Shown piece after piece: positions 26,606 to 33,486 of a DNA stretch of 64,000 bases; positions within the stretch are counted from its first letter, which is position 1; each line of letters starts with the position of its first letter. The notes under the pieces were generated by a model. The model was not told where the DNA came from. It ran no database searches and worked only from the letters and a program-made list of their open reading frames with translations. The DNA is from Phytobacter palmae (GTDB lineage Bacteria; Pseudomonadota; Gammaproteobacteria; Enterobacterales; Enterobacteriaceae), in contig FONB01000003.1 of the NCBI GenBank assembly GCA_900112785.1, positions 186,001 through 250,000 on the forward strand, given 5' to 3'. Both the position numbers and the translations under genes were made by a program.

Positions 26606-26640
26606 AGCCCTGCCGCGAATATGCGACAGGGCTTTTTTGT
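26606..26640 (+). terminator. rho-independent terminator after yfjP
   Basis: AGCCCTG (26606-26612) pairs with CAGGGCT (26627-26633), followed by TTTTTG. A good GC stem with a T run ends the yfjP transcript. Confidence 0.8.
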
Positions 26641-26670
26641 CTTTATTTTTCCATAATTAGGAGTCTGCTT

Positions 26671-26866
26671 ATGGCCCGTCTGGCTTCACGCTTTGGCGCA
26701 GCAAATCTTATCCGTCGTGAACCTGATTAAGGGCGGGCTCTGTGGTCGGGGTGCAAAAGGCGGGCGAACACATACCCGCGCCGTGCGTGGTATCGACGGA
26801 GATATGAAGCTCAGCAGGGCTCTCTGGGTGATGGCGGAAGCTATGCTGAGTGGGTTTCAGTCCTGA
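26671..26866 (+). pseudogene. yfjQ: yfjQ (DUF932) with most of the gene deleted
   Basis: The 5' end encodes MARLASRFGAANLIRRE, the start of YfjQ-type DUF932 proteins. It then runs, out of frame, into a YfjQ C-terminal part (KGGRTHTRAVRGIDGD... and LWVMAEAMLSGFQS) before TGA at 26864. About 220 codons are missing relative to E. coli YfjQ (about 273 aa). The remaining 196 bp is not a multiple of three. This is a clean internal deletion in the normal position between yfjP and yfjR. Confidence 0.85.
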
Positions 26867-27074
26867 GAGTGTTATCGCCATGTTAACAAAGGACACTCCC
26901 TGTCCGTTTCCCCCTCATTGGATTGAGTGTTTTATCACCGCATTTCACGGTGTGCCGTGTTGGGCCTGCTTCCGGAGGCAGATAAAAAATAGTTCATTCC
27001 ATGTCCATACCCTGTCCGCCCCCCTCTTTAGAATCATTTCATATTCAGTCAGTTAACTATTACGGAGATTCAAG

Positions 27075-27773
27075 ATGACACAGGCAGAGCGCCGTCATGA
27101 CCGGCTGGCTGTCAGGCTGTCACTGATAATCAGCCGCCTGGTTGCCGGTGAAACGCTGAACATGGCGCGGCTGGCTGCAGAGTTTGGTGTGTCAGTCCGT
27201 ACCCTGCGACGGGATTTTCGCGAACGGCTGATGTATCTGGACCTTGAGTATCGACGGGGGCAATGCCGTCTGCGCAGTACCGGTGGGGGCGTGCAGGGCG
27301 AGCTGGATGCGCTGACCTTTGCTCACCGGGCCGGACTGGCCGATATTTTTCCGGGGCTGGACCGGCGTCTGGCGGGCATGCTGCTCACTGCAGGAGGGAT
27401 GCCGTGTCTGGTATGGCAGCCGCCACAGTCTGTGTCCCCGGCCAGCTCACTGGTGTTTTACCGTCTCGTCACTGCCATTACCGCCTGCCAGCGGGTACTG
27501 CTGCTGGCCGACGGTGAACGTTGTGACGGACTGGCCCCGTACCGCCTGATATCACTCGACGGCTGCTGGTACCTCACCGGTGAACTTAACGGGCATATCA
27601 CCGTGCATCCTCTGGTGACCATCCATGCGGTAACAGTCCTGCACACCACTTTTACCCCGCGAAAACGTCTCAGCCAGTTAACCACACAGGTGGGCTTTAT
27701 CCGGGCTCTTCCGCACTTTGGCTATATCCGTGAAGTTTTGTCTCAGGTTGCCGATAAGGGGGAGTCAGGATGA
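27075..27773 (+). CDS. yfjR: YfjR-like HTH/WYL transcriptional regulator
   Basis: This 232-aa protein has an N-terminal DeoR-type winged helix (about 12-60; LNMARLAAEFGVSVRTLRRD) and a degenerate WYL part (GLAPYRLISLDGCWYLTGEL, about 154-173). The size equals CP4-57 YfjR (233 aa) and it follows the yfjQ remnant as expected. It probably controls nearby island genes. The gene is GC-rich compared with the restriction and Gabija region. Confidence 0.85.
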   Translation: MTQAERRHDRLAVRLSLIISRLVAGETLNMARLAAEFGVSVRTLRRDFRERLMYLDLEYRRGQCRLRSTGGGVQGELDALTFAHRAGLADIFPGLDRRLAGMLLTAGGMPCLVWQPPQSVSPASSLVFYRLVTAITACQRVLLLADGERCDGLAPYRLISLDGCWYLTGELNGHITVHPLVTIHAVTVLHTTFTPRKRLSQLTTQVGFIRALPHFGYIREVLSQVADKGESG

Positions 27774-28046
27774 GCTTCGGTTTGATGACCTTTTCTAGCA
27801 AGTAAAAACAATAACATGGCGTTATGAAAAAATGGAGTACATCACGATAACTCAACCGAAGACCAAATCACCAGCCCGATTGTTCACAGTAAACTGATTG
27901 CTGCAATTCAGGTGTGGAGATATGCAATAACGGAGCGGCAACCGGTCTTTGCCACTCCACTAGCTCCGGTACAATTCCAGAGCGCTATACACCAGCATAA
28001 GCCCCCAGCCCCTGAAGCGTCATGGGGCTTTATCAGGAGTTTCACT

Positions 28047-28955
28047 ATGAAAAGAAAACCTTATTCTCCAAGGGTTAAATGGAGTTGGTTGGCACTATCT
28101 GTAGCACTGATGGCCCCGACTGCAGTCCAGGCATCAATCGAAACGGCGGTAGAAGCCAAGAACTGTCAATCAGAAAACAATACCTGCCCTTATCCTTTCA
28201 ACCTGTACAAGACAGATCCTGCGTATAAAAAGTCGTTTGATGAGACCATGAAACTAAATGGTTTACCGACTATGCTCGAACAGATGAATGGTCCTGCGGG
28301 TCCGATGGAACCACTAAAAATTGATGGTAAGGTCTACTTGAAAGGTTTTATGTGTGAGGAGGGGAATTGCGGTAACCACAATCTTACGTTCTTATACCAA
28401 CCTGACCTTCAGAACTTTGTAGGCTTCTACAATAATGGTAAAGATGGACAATGGGTTAATACCCCTAGCGATAGTGAATTGAAAGTATTACGTGCATTGG
28501 TAAATGGGACTGTGGTTCCAGAACAAACTCCAGCCTCTACTGCAATATCCAACGATACCCCACCACCAAATACCATCTGGGAATTTACTGGTGGTAATGG
28601 TGACACTTTGTGGAGCACATGTGGAGGAAAACAGAATAGTTGTGTGATTGTCGGTAATACCAAGCACGTGGTCGCAGTGTTAAATCACAAGTCTGCCAGT
28701 GGATGTGCATTAGGTGATTTTTACATCATCGACAGAGATGACCGATCCTGGCAACAGCGTGATACCGGAACCTGCAGTCCAAATGCTTGGGTGCGTAAAG
28801 GGTCCATTAAAGGTGGTCAATATCTGTCTGTTGACATCGGCGTTGGCAACGAAACGGTAATACAATATCCGATTGGGTACTGGTCAGATGTGAAAGAGTT
28901 CACTGGCCGAAACCGACCATCATGGGAAAAAGCAAAACAGGCAGCTAAGCAGTAG
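28047..28955 (+). CDS. periplasmic protein with an Ivy-like lysozyme-inhibitor domain
   Basis: This is a 302-aa precursor from ATG 28047, preceded by CAGGAG. A signal peptide (about 1-28; LALSVALMAPTAVQA) directs export. Residues 55-160 resemble Ivy: a helix with YKKSFDETMKLNGLP, then GKVYLKGFMCEEGNCG and NLTFLYQPDLQNFVGFY. Ivy inhibits lysozyme through the loop CKPHDC. Here Cys103-Cys108 enclose EEGN, so the loop spacing is kept but the inhibitory His is Gly. A second Cys-rich domain (about 165-285) is unrecognised. Upstream in-frame extension to 27912 lacks a signal peptide start and is less likely. Confidence 0.75.
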   Translation: MKRKPYSPRVKWSWLALSVALMAPTAVQASIETAVEAKNCQSENNTCPYPFNLYKTDPAYKKSFDETMKLNGLPTMLEQMNGPAGPMEPLKIDGKVYLKGFMCEEGNCGNHNLTFLYQPDLQNFVGFYNNGKDGQWVNTPSDSELKVLRALVNGTVVPEQTPASTAISNDTPPPNTIWEFTGGNGDTLWSTCGGKQNSCVIVGNTKHVVAVLNHKSASGCALGDFYIIDRDDRSWQQRDTGTCSPNAWVRKGSIKGGQYLSVDIGVGNETVIQYPIGYWSDVKEFTGRNRPSWEKAKQAAKQ

Positions 28956-29006
28956 TGTTATCGTTACGACACGAAAAATATCCTATTTTCCTTTCCTCTC
29001 TTTCAG

Positions 29007-29042
29007 TCCCCTGTCGCTTTTGCGACAGGGGATTTTGCTTTT
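29007..29042 (+). terminator. rho-independent terminator after the Ivy-like gene
   Basis: TCCCCTGTCGC (29007-29017) pairs perfectly with GCGACAGGGGA (29022-29032), followed by TTTTGCTTTT. Confidence 0.85.
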
Positions 29043-29054
29043 AAGGTACACCGC

Positions 29055-29292
29055 ATGTCTGAACCTCAATGGTTACCACCGGGATCTTTCACCCGACAGC
29101 AGGCCGACACTATTACCAGCCGGTATCAAAACATCGCCATTGAAGATGACCAGCGCAGTTACTTCCGCCTGGTGGTTCGTGACTCTGAAGGTCGAATGGT
29201 CTGGCGGGCGTGGAACTTTGCAATCGGATGCCGGTGAAGGACTTAACCGCTATATCCGGCAGTATGACATCCTCAGAGTATCCTCCCCCTGA
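29055..29292 (+). pseudogene. DUF905 (YkfF-like) gene with a +1 frameshift
   Basis: The first frame reads [19 protein letters not shown] and on to [10 protein letters not shown], then is lost. The family continuation ([16 protein letters not shown]) appears in the next frame and ends with TGA at 29292. One extra base near 29216-29222 explains it, and the repaired protein would be 78 aa, close to YkfF (79 aa). Either real decay or a sequencing error. Confidence 0.8.
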
Positions 29293-29377
29293 CCACACTC
29301 ATTCATCATCCCTGCATGTCCTTTATTTCCCATATGCCAGCTAACGTCGCTGGCGTTTTTATTGACGGAGAATATCC

Positions 29378-29836
29378 ATGACGACACAAACGCAATGCGA
29401 ATTCATGTCCGCTAACGAATCTCAATCTGACCTCACTGCAACACCAGTACCTGACGAACAGCGTCTCAATTTCTGGTCGCTGTATTTTGGCGCTATCCCG
29501 CAGTGGATAACGCTGGAACCCCGTATTTTCGCCTGGATGGACCGCTTCTGCGATGAGTACAGCGGTGGTATCTGGTCCTTTTACACGCTCAGCAATGGCG
29601 GCGCGTTTATGGTTCCTGATGCAGACGGTGATAATAAATGGCATCTGTACAACAGCATGAACGGTAATGGTGCGGAAATGAGCGCGGAAGCCGCAGGTAT
29701 CGCTGTCTGCCTGATTGAATACAGCCATCACGCCTGTCGCACCGAATGCTACGCCATGACTGAACACTATTACCGACTGCGGGATTACGCTCTGCAGCAC
29801 CCTGAATCTAACGCAATTATTCGCATTACTGACTGA
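29378..29836 (+). CDS. yfjX: ArdB/KlcA-family antirestriction protein (YfjX)
   Basis: This 152-aa protein, the same length as YfjX, blocks type I restriction enzymes in vivo by an indirect mechanism in studied relatives. Recognisable blocks are NFWSLYFGAIPQWITLEPRI, FCDEYSGGIWSFYTLSNGGA and SAEAAGIAVCLIEYSHHACR. It is intact. It shares the element with a complete type I system (11231-17041), so it may help the element enter other type I hosts. An in-frame ATG at 29405 is a possible later start. Confidence 0.9.
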   Translation: MTTQTQCEFMSANESQSDLTATPVPDEQRLNFWSLYFGAIPQWITLEPRIFAWMDRFCDEYSGGIWSFYTLSNGGAFMVPDADGDNKWHLYNSMNGNGAEMSAEAAGIAVCLIEYSHHACRTECYAMTEHYYRLRDYALQHPESNAIIRITD

Positions 29837-29845
29837 GTGATCGTA

Positions 29846-30064
29846 ATGAATAGTGAAGAACTGTCCCGGTCTGATGCCTTGTGGGAGTTGCTAAAACACG
29901 CGCCGGTAACAGAGGAGGATGACGAAGTGGTTATAAGCGAGCCTTTCTTACATTTTCCAGCTGGAACTGGCATCACGACCATCTGGGCATGGTTTGAAGC
30001 CATCGATCCAACCTTTAGTGTGGCCCTGAAACTGTATGGTAAGACCGCGGGCCTTTTGAAGTAA
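29846..30064 (+). CDS. hypothetical small island protein
   Basis: This is a 72-aa acidic protein starting at ATG 29846, ten bases after the ArdB stop (GTG at 29837 gives three more residues). It contains SDALWELLKHAPVTEEDDEVV and TTIWAWFEAIDP. I do not recognise the family. The tight spacing suggests co-transcription with ardB. It sits between ardB and radC. Confidence 0.6.
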   Translation: MNSEELSRSDALWELLKHAPVTEEDDEVVISEPFLHFPAGTGITTIWAWFEAIDPTFSVALKLYGKTAGLLK

Positions 30065-30106
30065 TACTTCCCTCATCAATATTCCTTACTTAACGGAAAA
30101 CAGAAA

Positions 30107-30586
30107 ATGGATACATCTCTTCATCCGGAGCATGGCTCGCTGTCCCTGAACACGCAGAGGACAGTAAAACGAGCTCTTAACCTGCTTGACCGACATCTGC
30201 GCGAAACAGGCGTAGCATTCACCTCTACTCAAGCCGCCCGTGACTGGCTGAAACTGAAAATGGCGGGACTGGAACGTGAAGAGTTTATGGTGATGTATCT
30301 GAATCAACAGAATCAATTGATTGCCCACGAAACTCTATTTGCCGGTTCCATCAGCAGCACCGAGGTACAACCCCGTGAGGTGGTCAAGCGCGCCCTGTAT
30401 TTTAATGCAGCCGCAGTGATACTGGCGCATAACCATCCCTCTGGCGACACCACCCCCAGTCAGGCAGATAAGACCATAACGCAGCGTCTGGTGCGGGCGC
30501 TTCTGCTCGTTGATATCCGTGTGCCTGACCATCTCATCGTCGGTGGCACGCAGATATTGTCGTTCGCTGAACACGGTCTGCTTTGA
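30107..30586 (+). CDS. yfjY: RadC-family JAB/MPN domain protein (YfjY)
   Basis: This 159-aa protein contains the JAMM metal site: HNHPSGDTTPSQAD (about 108-121) and an upstream Glu in FAGSISSTEVQPREVV. RadC-like proteins of this length are common in island modules with ardB and cbtA. Their function is not established despite the RadC name. All metal-binding residues are present. Confidence 0.9.
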   Translation: MDTSLHPEHGSLSLNTQRTVKRALNLLDRHLRETGVAFTSTQAARDWLKLKMAGLEREEFMVMYLNQQNQLIAHETLFAGSISSTEVQPREVVKRALYFNAAAVILAHNHPSGDTTPSQADKTITQRLVRALLLVDIRVPDHLIVGGTQILSFAEHGLL

Positions 30587-30594
30587 GGCATTAC

Positions 30595-30815
30595 ATGAAA
30601 ATTATCAGTAAACGCCGGGCGATGAAGATTTACCGTCAGCATCCGGCCTCCCGCATTTTTCGCTACTGCACCGACAGATACCAGTGGCACGGCAGTGTCT
30701 GTCATTACACCGGTCAGGTGGTTCCTGGCATTCCCGGCTGCTGGCGGTATACGCCGAACGCCACCAGGACCGCAATGGACCTTATGCCTGTCTGATGAGT
30801 ATCACCCTGAACTGA
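30595..30815 (+). pseudogene. DUF987 (YeeT/YpjJ-like) gene with a -1 frameshift
   Basis: The first frame reads MKIISKRRAMKIYRQHPASR and WHGSVCHYTGQVVPGIPG as in YeeT, then continues wrongly. The family tail (LAVYAERHQDRNG...CLMSITLN) is in the next frame and ends at TGA 30815. One base missing near 30739 explains it. The repaired protein would be about 73 aa, the family size. Confidence 0.8.
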
Positions 30816-30833
30816 CAATAAAGGAGAAGCCCG

Positions 30834-31154
30834 ATGAGCAATAATGTCACATGGGGACTGCAGCAGGATATCACGCCGCGCCTGGGAGCACGTCTGGTGC
30901 AGGAGAGCAACCGGCTGCACTATCTGGCTGACCGGGCCAGTATCACCGGTAAGTTTAGTGACGACGAATGTCTTAAGCTGGATGTGGTATTTCCACATTT
31001 TATAAGCCAGATAGAGTTGATGCTGACCACCGATGAACTGAATCCCCATCATGCCCACTGCGTCACCCTGTACCACAATGGTTTCACCTGCGAAGCCGAC
31101 ACCCTTGGCAGTTGCGGCTATGTATACATCGCCGTCTATCCCACTCAACGATAA
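30834..31154 (+). CDS. cbeA: CbeA/YeeU-family antitoxin
   Basis: This 106-aa antitoxin of the type IV CbeA/CbtA system starts [20 protein letters not shown] and contains GYVYIAVYP near its end. Characterised relatives do not bind the toxin; they promote bundling of FtsZ and MreB filaments to counter it. The ribosome site AAAGGAGAAG is strong. It is followed by cbtA after 20 bp. Confidence 0.92.
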   Translation: MSNNVTWGLQQDITPRLGARLVQESNRLHYLADRASITGKFSDDECLKLDVVFPHFISQIELMLTTDELNPHHAHCVTLYHNGFTCEADTLGSCGYVYIAVYPTQR

Positions 31155-31174
31155 CTAATTTCACGAGAGTAAAC

Positions 31175-31516
31175 ATGAAACCTCAACCTGCAACAACTTC
31201 GCGGGTGGTAAAACCCTGCCTGTCACCCGTAGCTGTCTGGCAAATGTTACTGACACGCCTGCTGAAGCAACACTATGGTCTGGCACTGAACGACACGCCG
31301 TTCAGTGATGAAACTGTGATTCAAGAACACATTGATGCCGGGATTACCCTGGCCGATGCAGTCAACTTCTTGGTAGATAAGTACGAACTAGTTCGTATCG
31401 ATCGCAGAGGGTTTAGCTGGCAGGAACAATCGCCTCATCTTCGGGCGGTAGATATTTTGCGAGCGCGGCAGGCAACTGGCTTATTGCGACAAAGCCGTAA
31501 CAATGCAGTACGGTAA
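31175..31516 (+). CDS. cbtA: CbtA/YeeV-family toxin
   Basis: This 113-aa toxin inhibits FtsZ and MreB polymerisation in characterised relatives. The family core is clear: [50 protein letters not shown] and [10 protein letters not shown] chose ATG 31175 after GAGAG, which gives the family length; a longer frame from 31112 would overlap cbeA. It follows the antitoxin as usual. Confidence 0.92.
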   Translation: MKPQPATTSRVVKPCLSPVAVWQMLLTRLLKQHYGLALNDTPFSDETVIQEHIDAGITLADAVNFLVDKYELVRIDRRGFSWQEQSPHLRAVDILRARQATGLLRQSRNNAVR

Positions 31517-31631
31517 ATATTGCGTACAACCTTCCCGAATTACATTCCTGATCTTTCTCCCTTGTTTACTTATTGCATAATGCGCCTGCCATTACCTGGT
31601 GGGCGCGTTTGCTTTTTACGGACAAACTATC

Positions 31632-32465
31632 ATGCAAACAGAAGCTGAAGTATTAACCGATCATAGCGAGCTAATTTGCTCTACCAGCATTGAACGCATA
31701 GTGACAGGCCGTGATACAGCACTAAAACAGATCGAACAACTCATTCAGCAGCTTGATGCCATTTCACGGCTGACCTCAGAAATTGGCGGTGGTACAGCGC
31801 AAGACTGGGCGATGAAGTCCGGGCACCGCTACGATAGCTGGCTGACTGAAAAGGCTGATAAAGCAATGTCTGCCGTCACCCGCAATATAGATCGCAGTAT
31901 CTGGCGCGATTTGATGCTGAAGTCCGGCATGATGGCCTTGATGGATGCTCAGGCTCGAGACCAGTGGCATAAGAATCTGGAGGAGGGCGATCTTCCTGCG
32001 ATCAATGAGGCGAATATTCTCAGTACTTTTGAGCAGTTACATTTGAACAAAATAGATGTCTTTGAGCGCGGGATCATCAACGTGTTCAAAGGTCTGTCAT
32101 GGGATTACAAAACCAATAGTCCCTGCAACTTTGGTAAAAAGATCATCGTCAACAATCTGGTGACGCATAGCCGCTGGGGCTTTAGCTTAAACTGGGGCTG
32201 GCGGCGGGATCAATTAGCGGACCTGGAACGAATGTTATTTCTGCTGGATGGTAAACCGATACCAGATAACCGTGGCGATGTTACTACTCGATTGATGGAG
32301 CATATTCGTGACAACCCTTCGAAGGATGTTTACGAAGATGATTTCTTCAGTATCCGTTACTTTCAGAAAGGAACAGCGCACATCACTTTTAAGCGGTGCG
32401 ATCTTACAGAAAAGATGAATGATATCGTGGCGAAGCACTATCCAGGGATGCTGGCAGCGAGATGA
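31632..32465 (+). CDS. DUF4942 domain protein
   Basis: This 277-aa protein belongs to the DUF4942 group often found just downstream of cbtA in enterobacterial islands. Visible blocks are a helical N-terminus with ERIVTGRDTALKQIEQ, then FERGIINVFKGLSWDYKTNS, FGKKIIVNNLV and the C-terminal SIRYFQKGTAHITFKR. No function is known. It is the last gene before the right repeats. ATG 31632 lies near the end of a long leader, and the alternative upstream frame from 31599 is less likely. Confidence 0.85.
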   Translation: MQTEAEVLTDHSELICSTSIERIVTGRDTALKQIEQLIQQLDAISRLTSEIGGGTAQDWAMKSGHRYDSWLTEKADKAMSAVTRNIDRSIWRDLMLKSGMMALMDAQARDQWHKNLEEGDLPAINEANILSTFEQLHLNKIDVFERGIINVFKGLSWDYKTNSPCNFGKKIIVNNLVTHSRWGFSLNWGWRRDQLADLERMLFLLDGKPIPDNRGDVTTRLMEHIRDNPSKDVYEDDFFSIRYFQKGTAHITFKRCDLTEKMNDIVAKHYPGMLAAR

Positions 32466-32486
32466 AGAGGGTAGGGAGGCAATTCC

Positions 32487-32509
32487 TTACCTGACCCATT
32501 ACCTGACCC
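32487..32509 (+). repeat. TACCTGACCC double repeat near the right end
   Basis: This 23-bp stretch, two ACCTGACCC copies 12 bp apart, is identical to 1906-1928 at the left end and in the same orientation. It lies 55 bp inside attR. It is probably an integrase or excisionase binding site. Confidence 0.65.
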
Positions 32510-32520
32510 GATTCCAATAA

Positions 32521-32560
32521 AACGAAAAAGGAGCCAGACGATTTCTCAGCTAACTCCTTG
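32521..32560 (-). terminator. possible terminator of ileX supplied by the island
   Basis: Read leftward from the tRNA, AAGGAG and CTCCTT flank a long loop and are followed by TTTTTCGTTTT (about 32556 down to 32521). It is a weak stem but lies where the new ileX transcript must end. Confidence 0.35.
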
Positions 32561-32564
32561 TTTT

Positions 32565-32614
32565 ATTTGGTGGCCCCTGTTGGGTTTGAACCAACGACCA
32601 AGCGATTATGAGTC
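32565..32614 (-). repeat. attR: ileX 3' half brought by the island
   Basis: This is the 50-bp partner of 1730-1779. Identity ends in the anticodon stem, a usual crossover place for tRNA-targeting integrases. The T-stem pair here is T-A, compared with C-G at attL, so the island carried a slightly different but functional 3' end. Confidence 0.9.
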
Positions 32615-32643
32615 GCCTGCTCTAACCACTGAGCTAAGGGGCC
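32568..32643 (-). tRNA. ileX: tRNA-Ile2 (anticodon CAU, modified to read AUA)
   Basis: This 76-nt tRNA is read leftward. The acceptor stem GGCCCCT pairs with AGGGGCC and CCA is encoded. The D arm is GCTCAGTGGTTAGAGC, the anticodon loop is CTCATAA with CAT at 32608-32610, and the T arm is TTGGTTCAAACCCAA. The sequence matches E. coli ileX rather than tRNA-Met, so position 34 is expected to become lysidine. The 5' part is native. The 3' part beyond the crossover came from the island. Neighbours rpoD and dnaG agree with ileX. Confidence 0.97.
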
Positions 32644-33430
32644 GTGGCGGGCAATTATAAAGTAACTTGTTCAGGTGATCCAGCATCAACCTTCCATCTG
32701 CCTGTTTTATAAACAACGCATTATCAATCCTTTATACTAAAGTTTCGCGTTCTGCATCCAGCAGCGGTGAAGGTGATGCGCTCAATAAACGCGTACCGGG
32801 GCTGTGTGTTGTCCTCTGAACAATGAATTCCGGCAAATGGCAATATCGGCCTGGAAAGTTTGCACTGAATCTCTTGTGTAGCCTCCGGGAGACGACAACA
32901 TTATCCTTGAGTAACGCAAGTCCGGGGCTCAAAACTTCGGCGGGCGAGATAAAAAACATACGAGACGATGCTGCTGATTTTACATGAGCTGCCTGCTGCG
33001 TGATTGTTGAGCCATGATAAAGCTAAACAATTCCTGACTAACATTATAATTAATGAGTTTAAGCCATGCTGCTACTCTCATTTATTCGCTCGCTGAAAAT
33101 AGCTGGTTAATGAATTTATTGACGGCATTTAAAATAAACACTTACTTTATTTTTAATGTTAAATGGGATGTGTTTTAGTCTGGACAGACGGTCATTAATC
33201 GGAGGGCAAAGGAAAATGCCACTAATAATTTGCTTTTTAAATATGATTTTTTGAAAAGTAAAACAAATGGTGATATGGAGATTGCAGATTTTAAGTTTGT
33301 GATATGCCAGATATAAAATAATTTATCGGTCGGGCTCTCTGGCGGATTTTCAGGGAGGTTGTTTAGCTATTAACGTTGATGTGAAGTGGTCTGGCGTTGA
33401 GATCTGGTTTCATTTTCTCCATTAGCGGGG
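32644..33430. other. ileX-rpoD gap; mug is missing
   Basis: In E. coli and Salmonella this gap holds mug, the G/U mismatch glycosylase. No Mug-like frame is visible here on either strand: no GINPG-type motif and no NPSGLSR-type end. A 75-aa leftward frame at 32732-32959 is not recognised and lacks a ribosome site. The stretch 33000-33330 is very AT-rich, like deletion or replacement scar sequence. Confidence 0.6.
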
Positions 33431-33460
33431 ATAAAAAAACGCCACCCCAAAGGGTGGCGT
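33431..33460 (-). terminator. rpoD terminator
   Basis: Read leftward, ACGCCACCC and GGGTGGCGT form a strong stem followed by TTTTTTT. It lies 26 bp past the rpoD stop and ends the rpsU-dnaG-rpoD operon. Confidence 0.9.
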
Positions 33461-33486
33461 CAGATAAAACGTAAAATGCGAGCGAA

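Larger units (their letters stand above)
1730..32614. mobile_element. integrated genomic island in tRNA-Ile2 (ileX), CP4-57-like with defence cargo
   Basis: The element is bounded by 50-bp direct repeats of the ileX 3' half (1730-1779 and 32565-32614). It carries a tyrosine integrase at the left end and an identical 23-bp motif inside both ends. Left genes (integrase, fic, alpA, yfjI, yfjJ) and right genes (yfjP, yfjQ remnant, yfjR, ardB, radC, DUF987, cbeA, cbtA) match the gene content of E. coli CP4-57-type islands. The middle is replaced by a type I restriction operon, a Gabija-like pair and a small-protein cluster. The interior is visibly more AT-rich in places than the backbone to the right. 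No phage structural genes or conjugation genes are present, so movement would depend on a helper or on excision alone. Confidence 0.9.

Noticed and set aside
32732-32959. 75-aa leftward frame in the ileX-rpoD gap
   Set aside because: No ribosome site, no recognised motif and no match to Mug in either direction; the frame is probably chance, though a fragment of a lost gene is possible.
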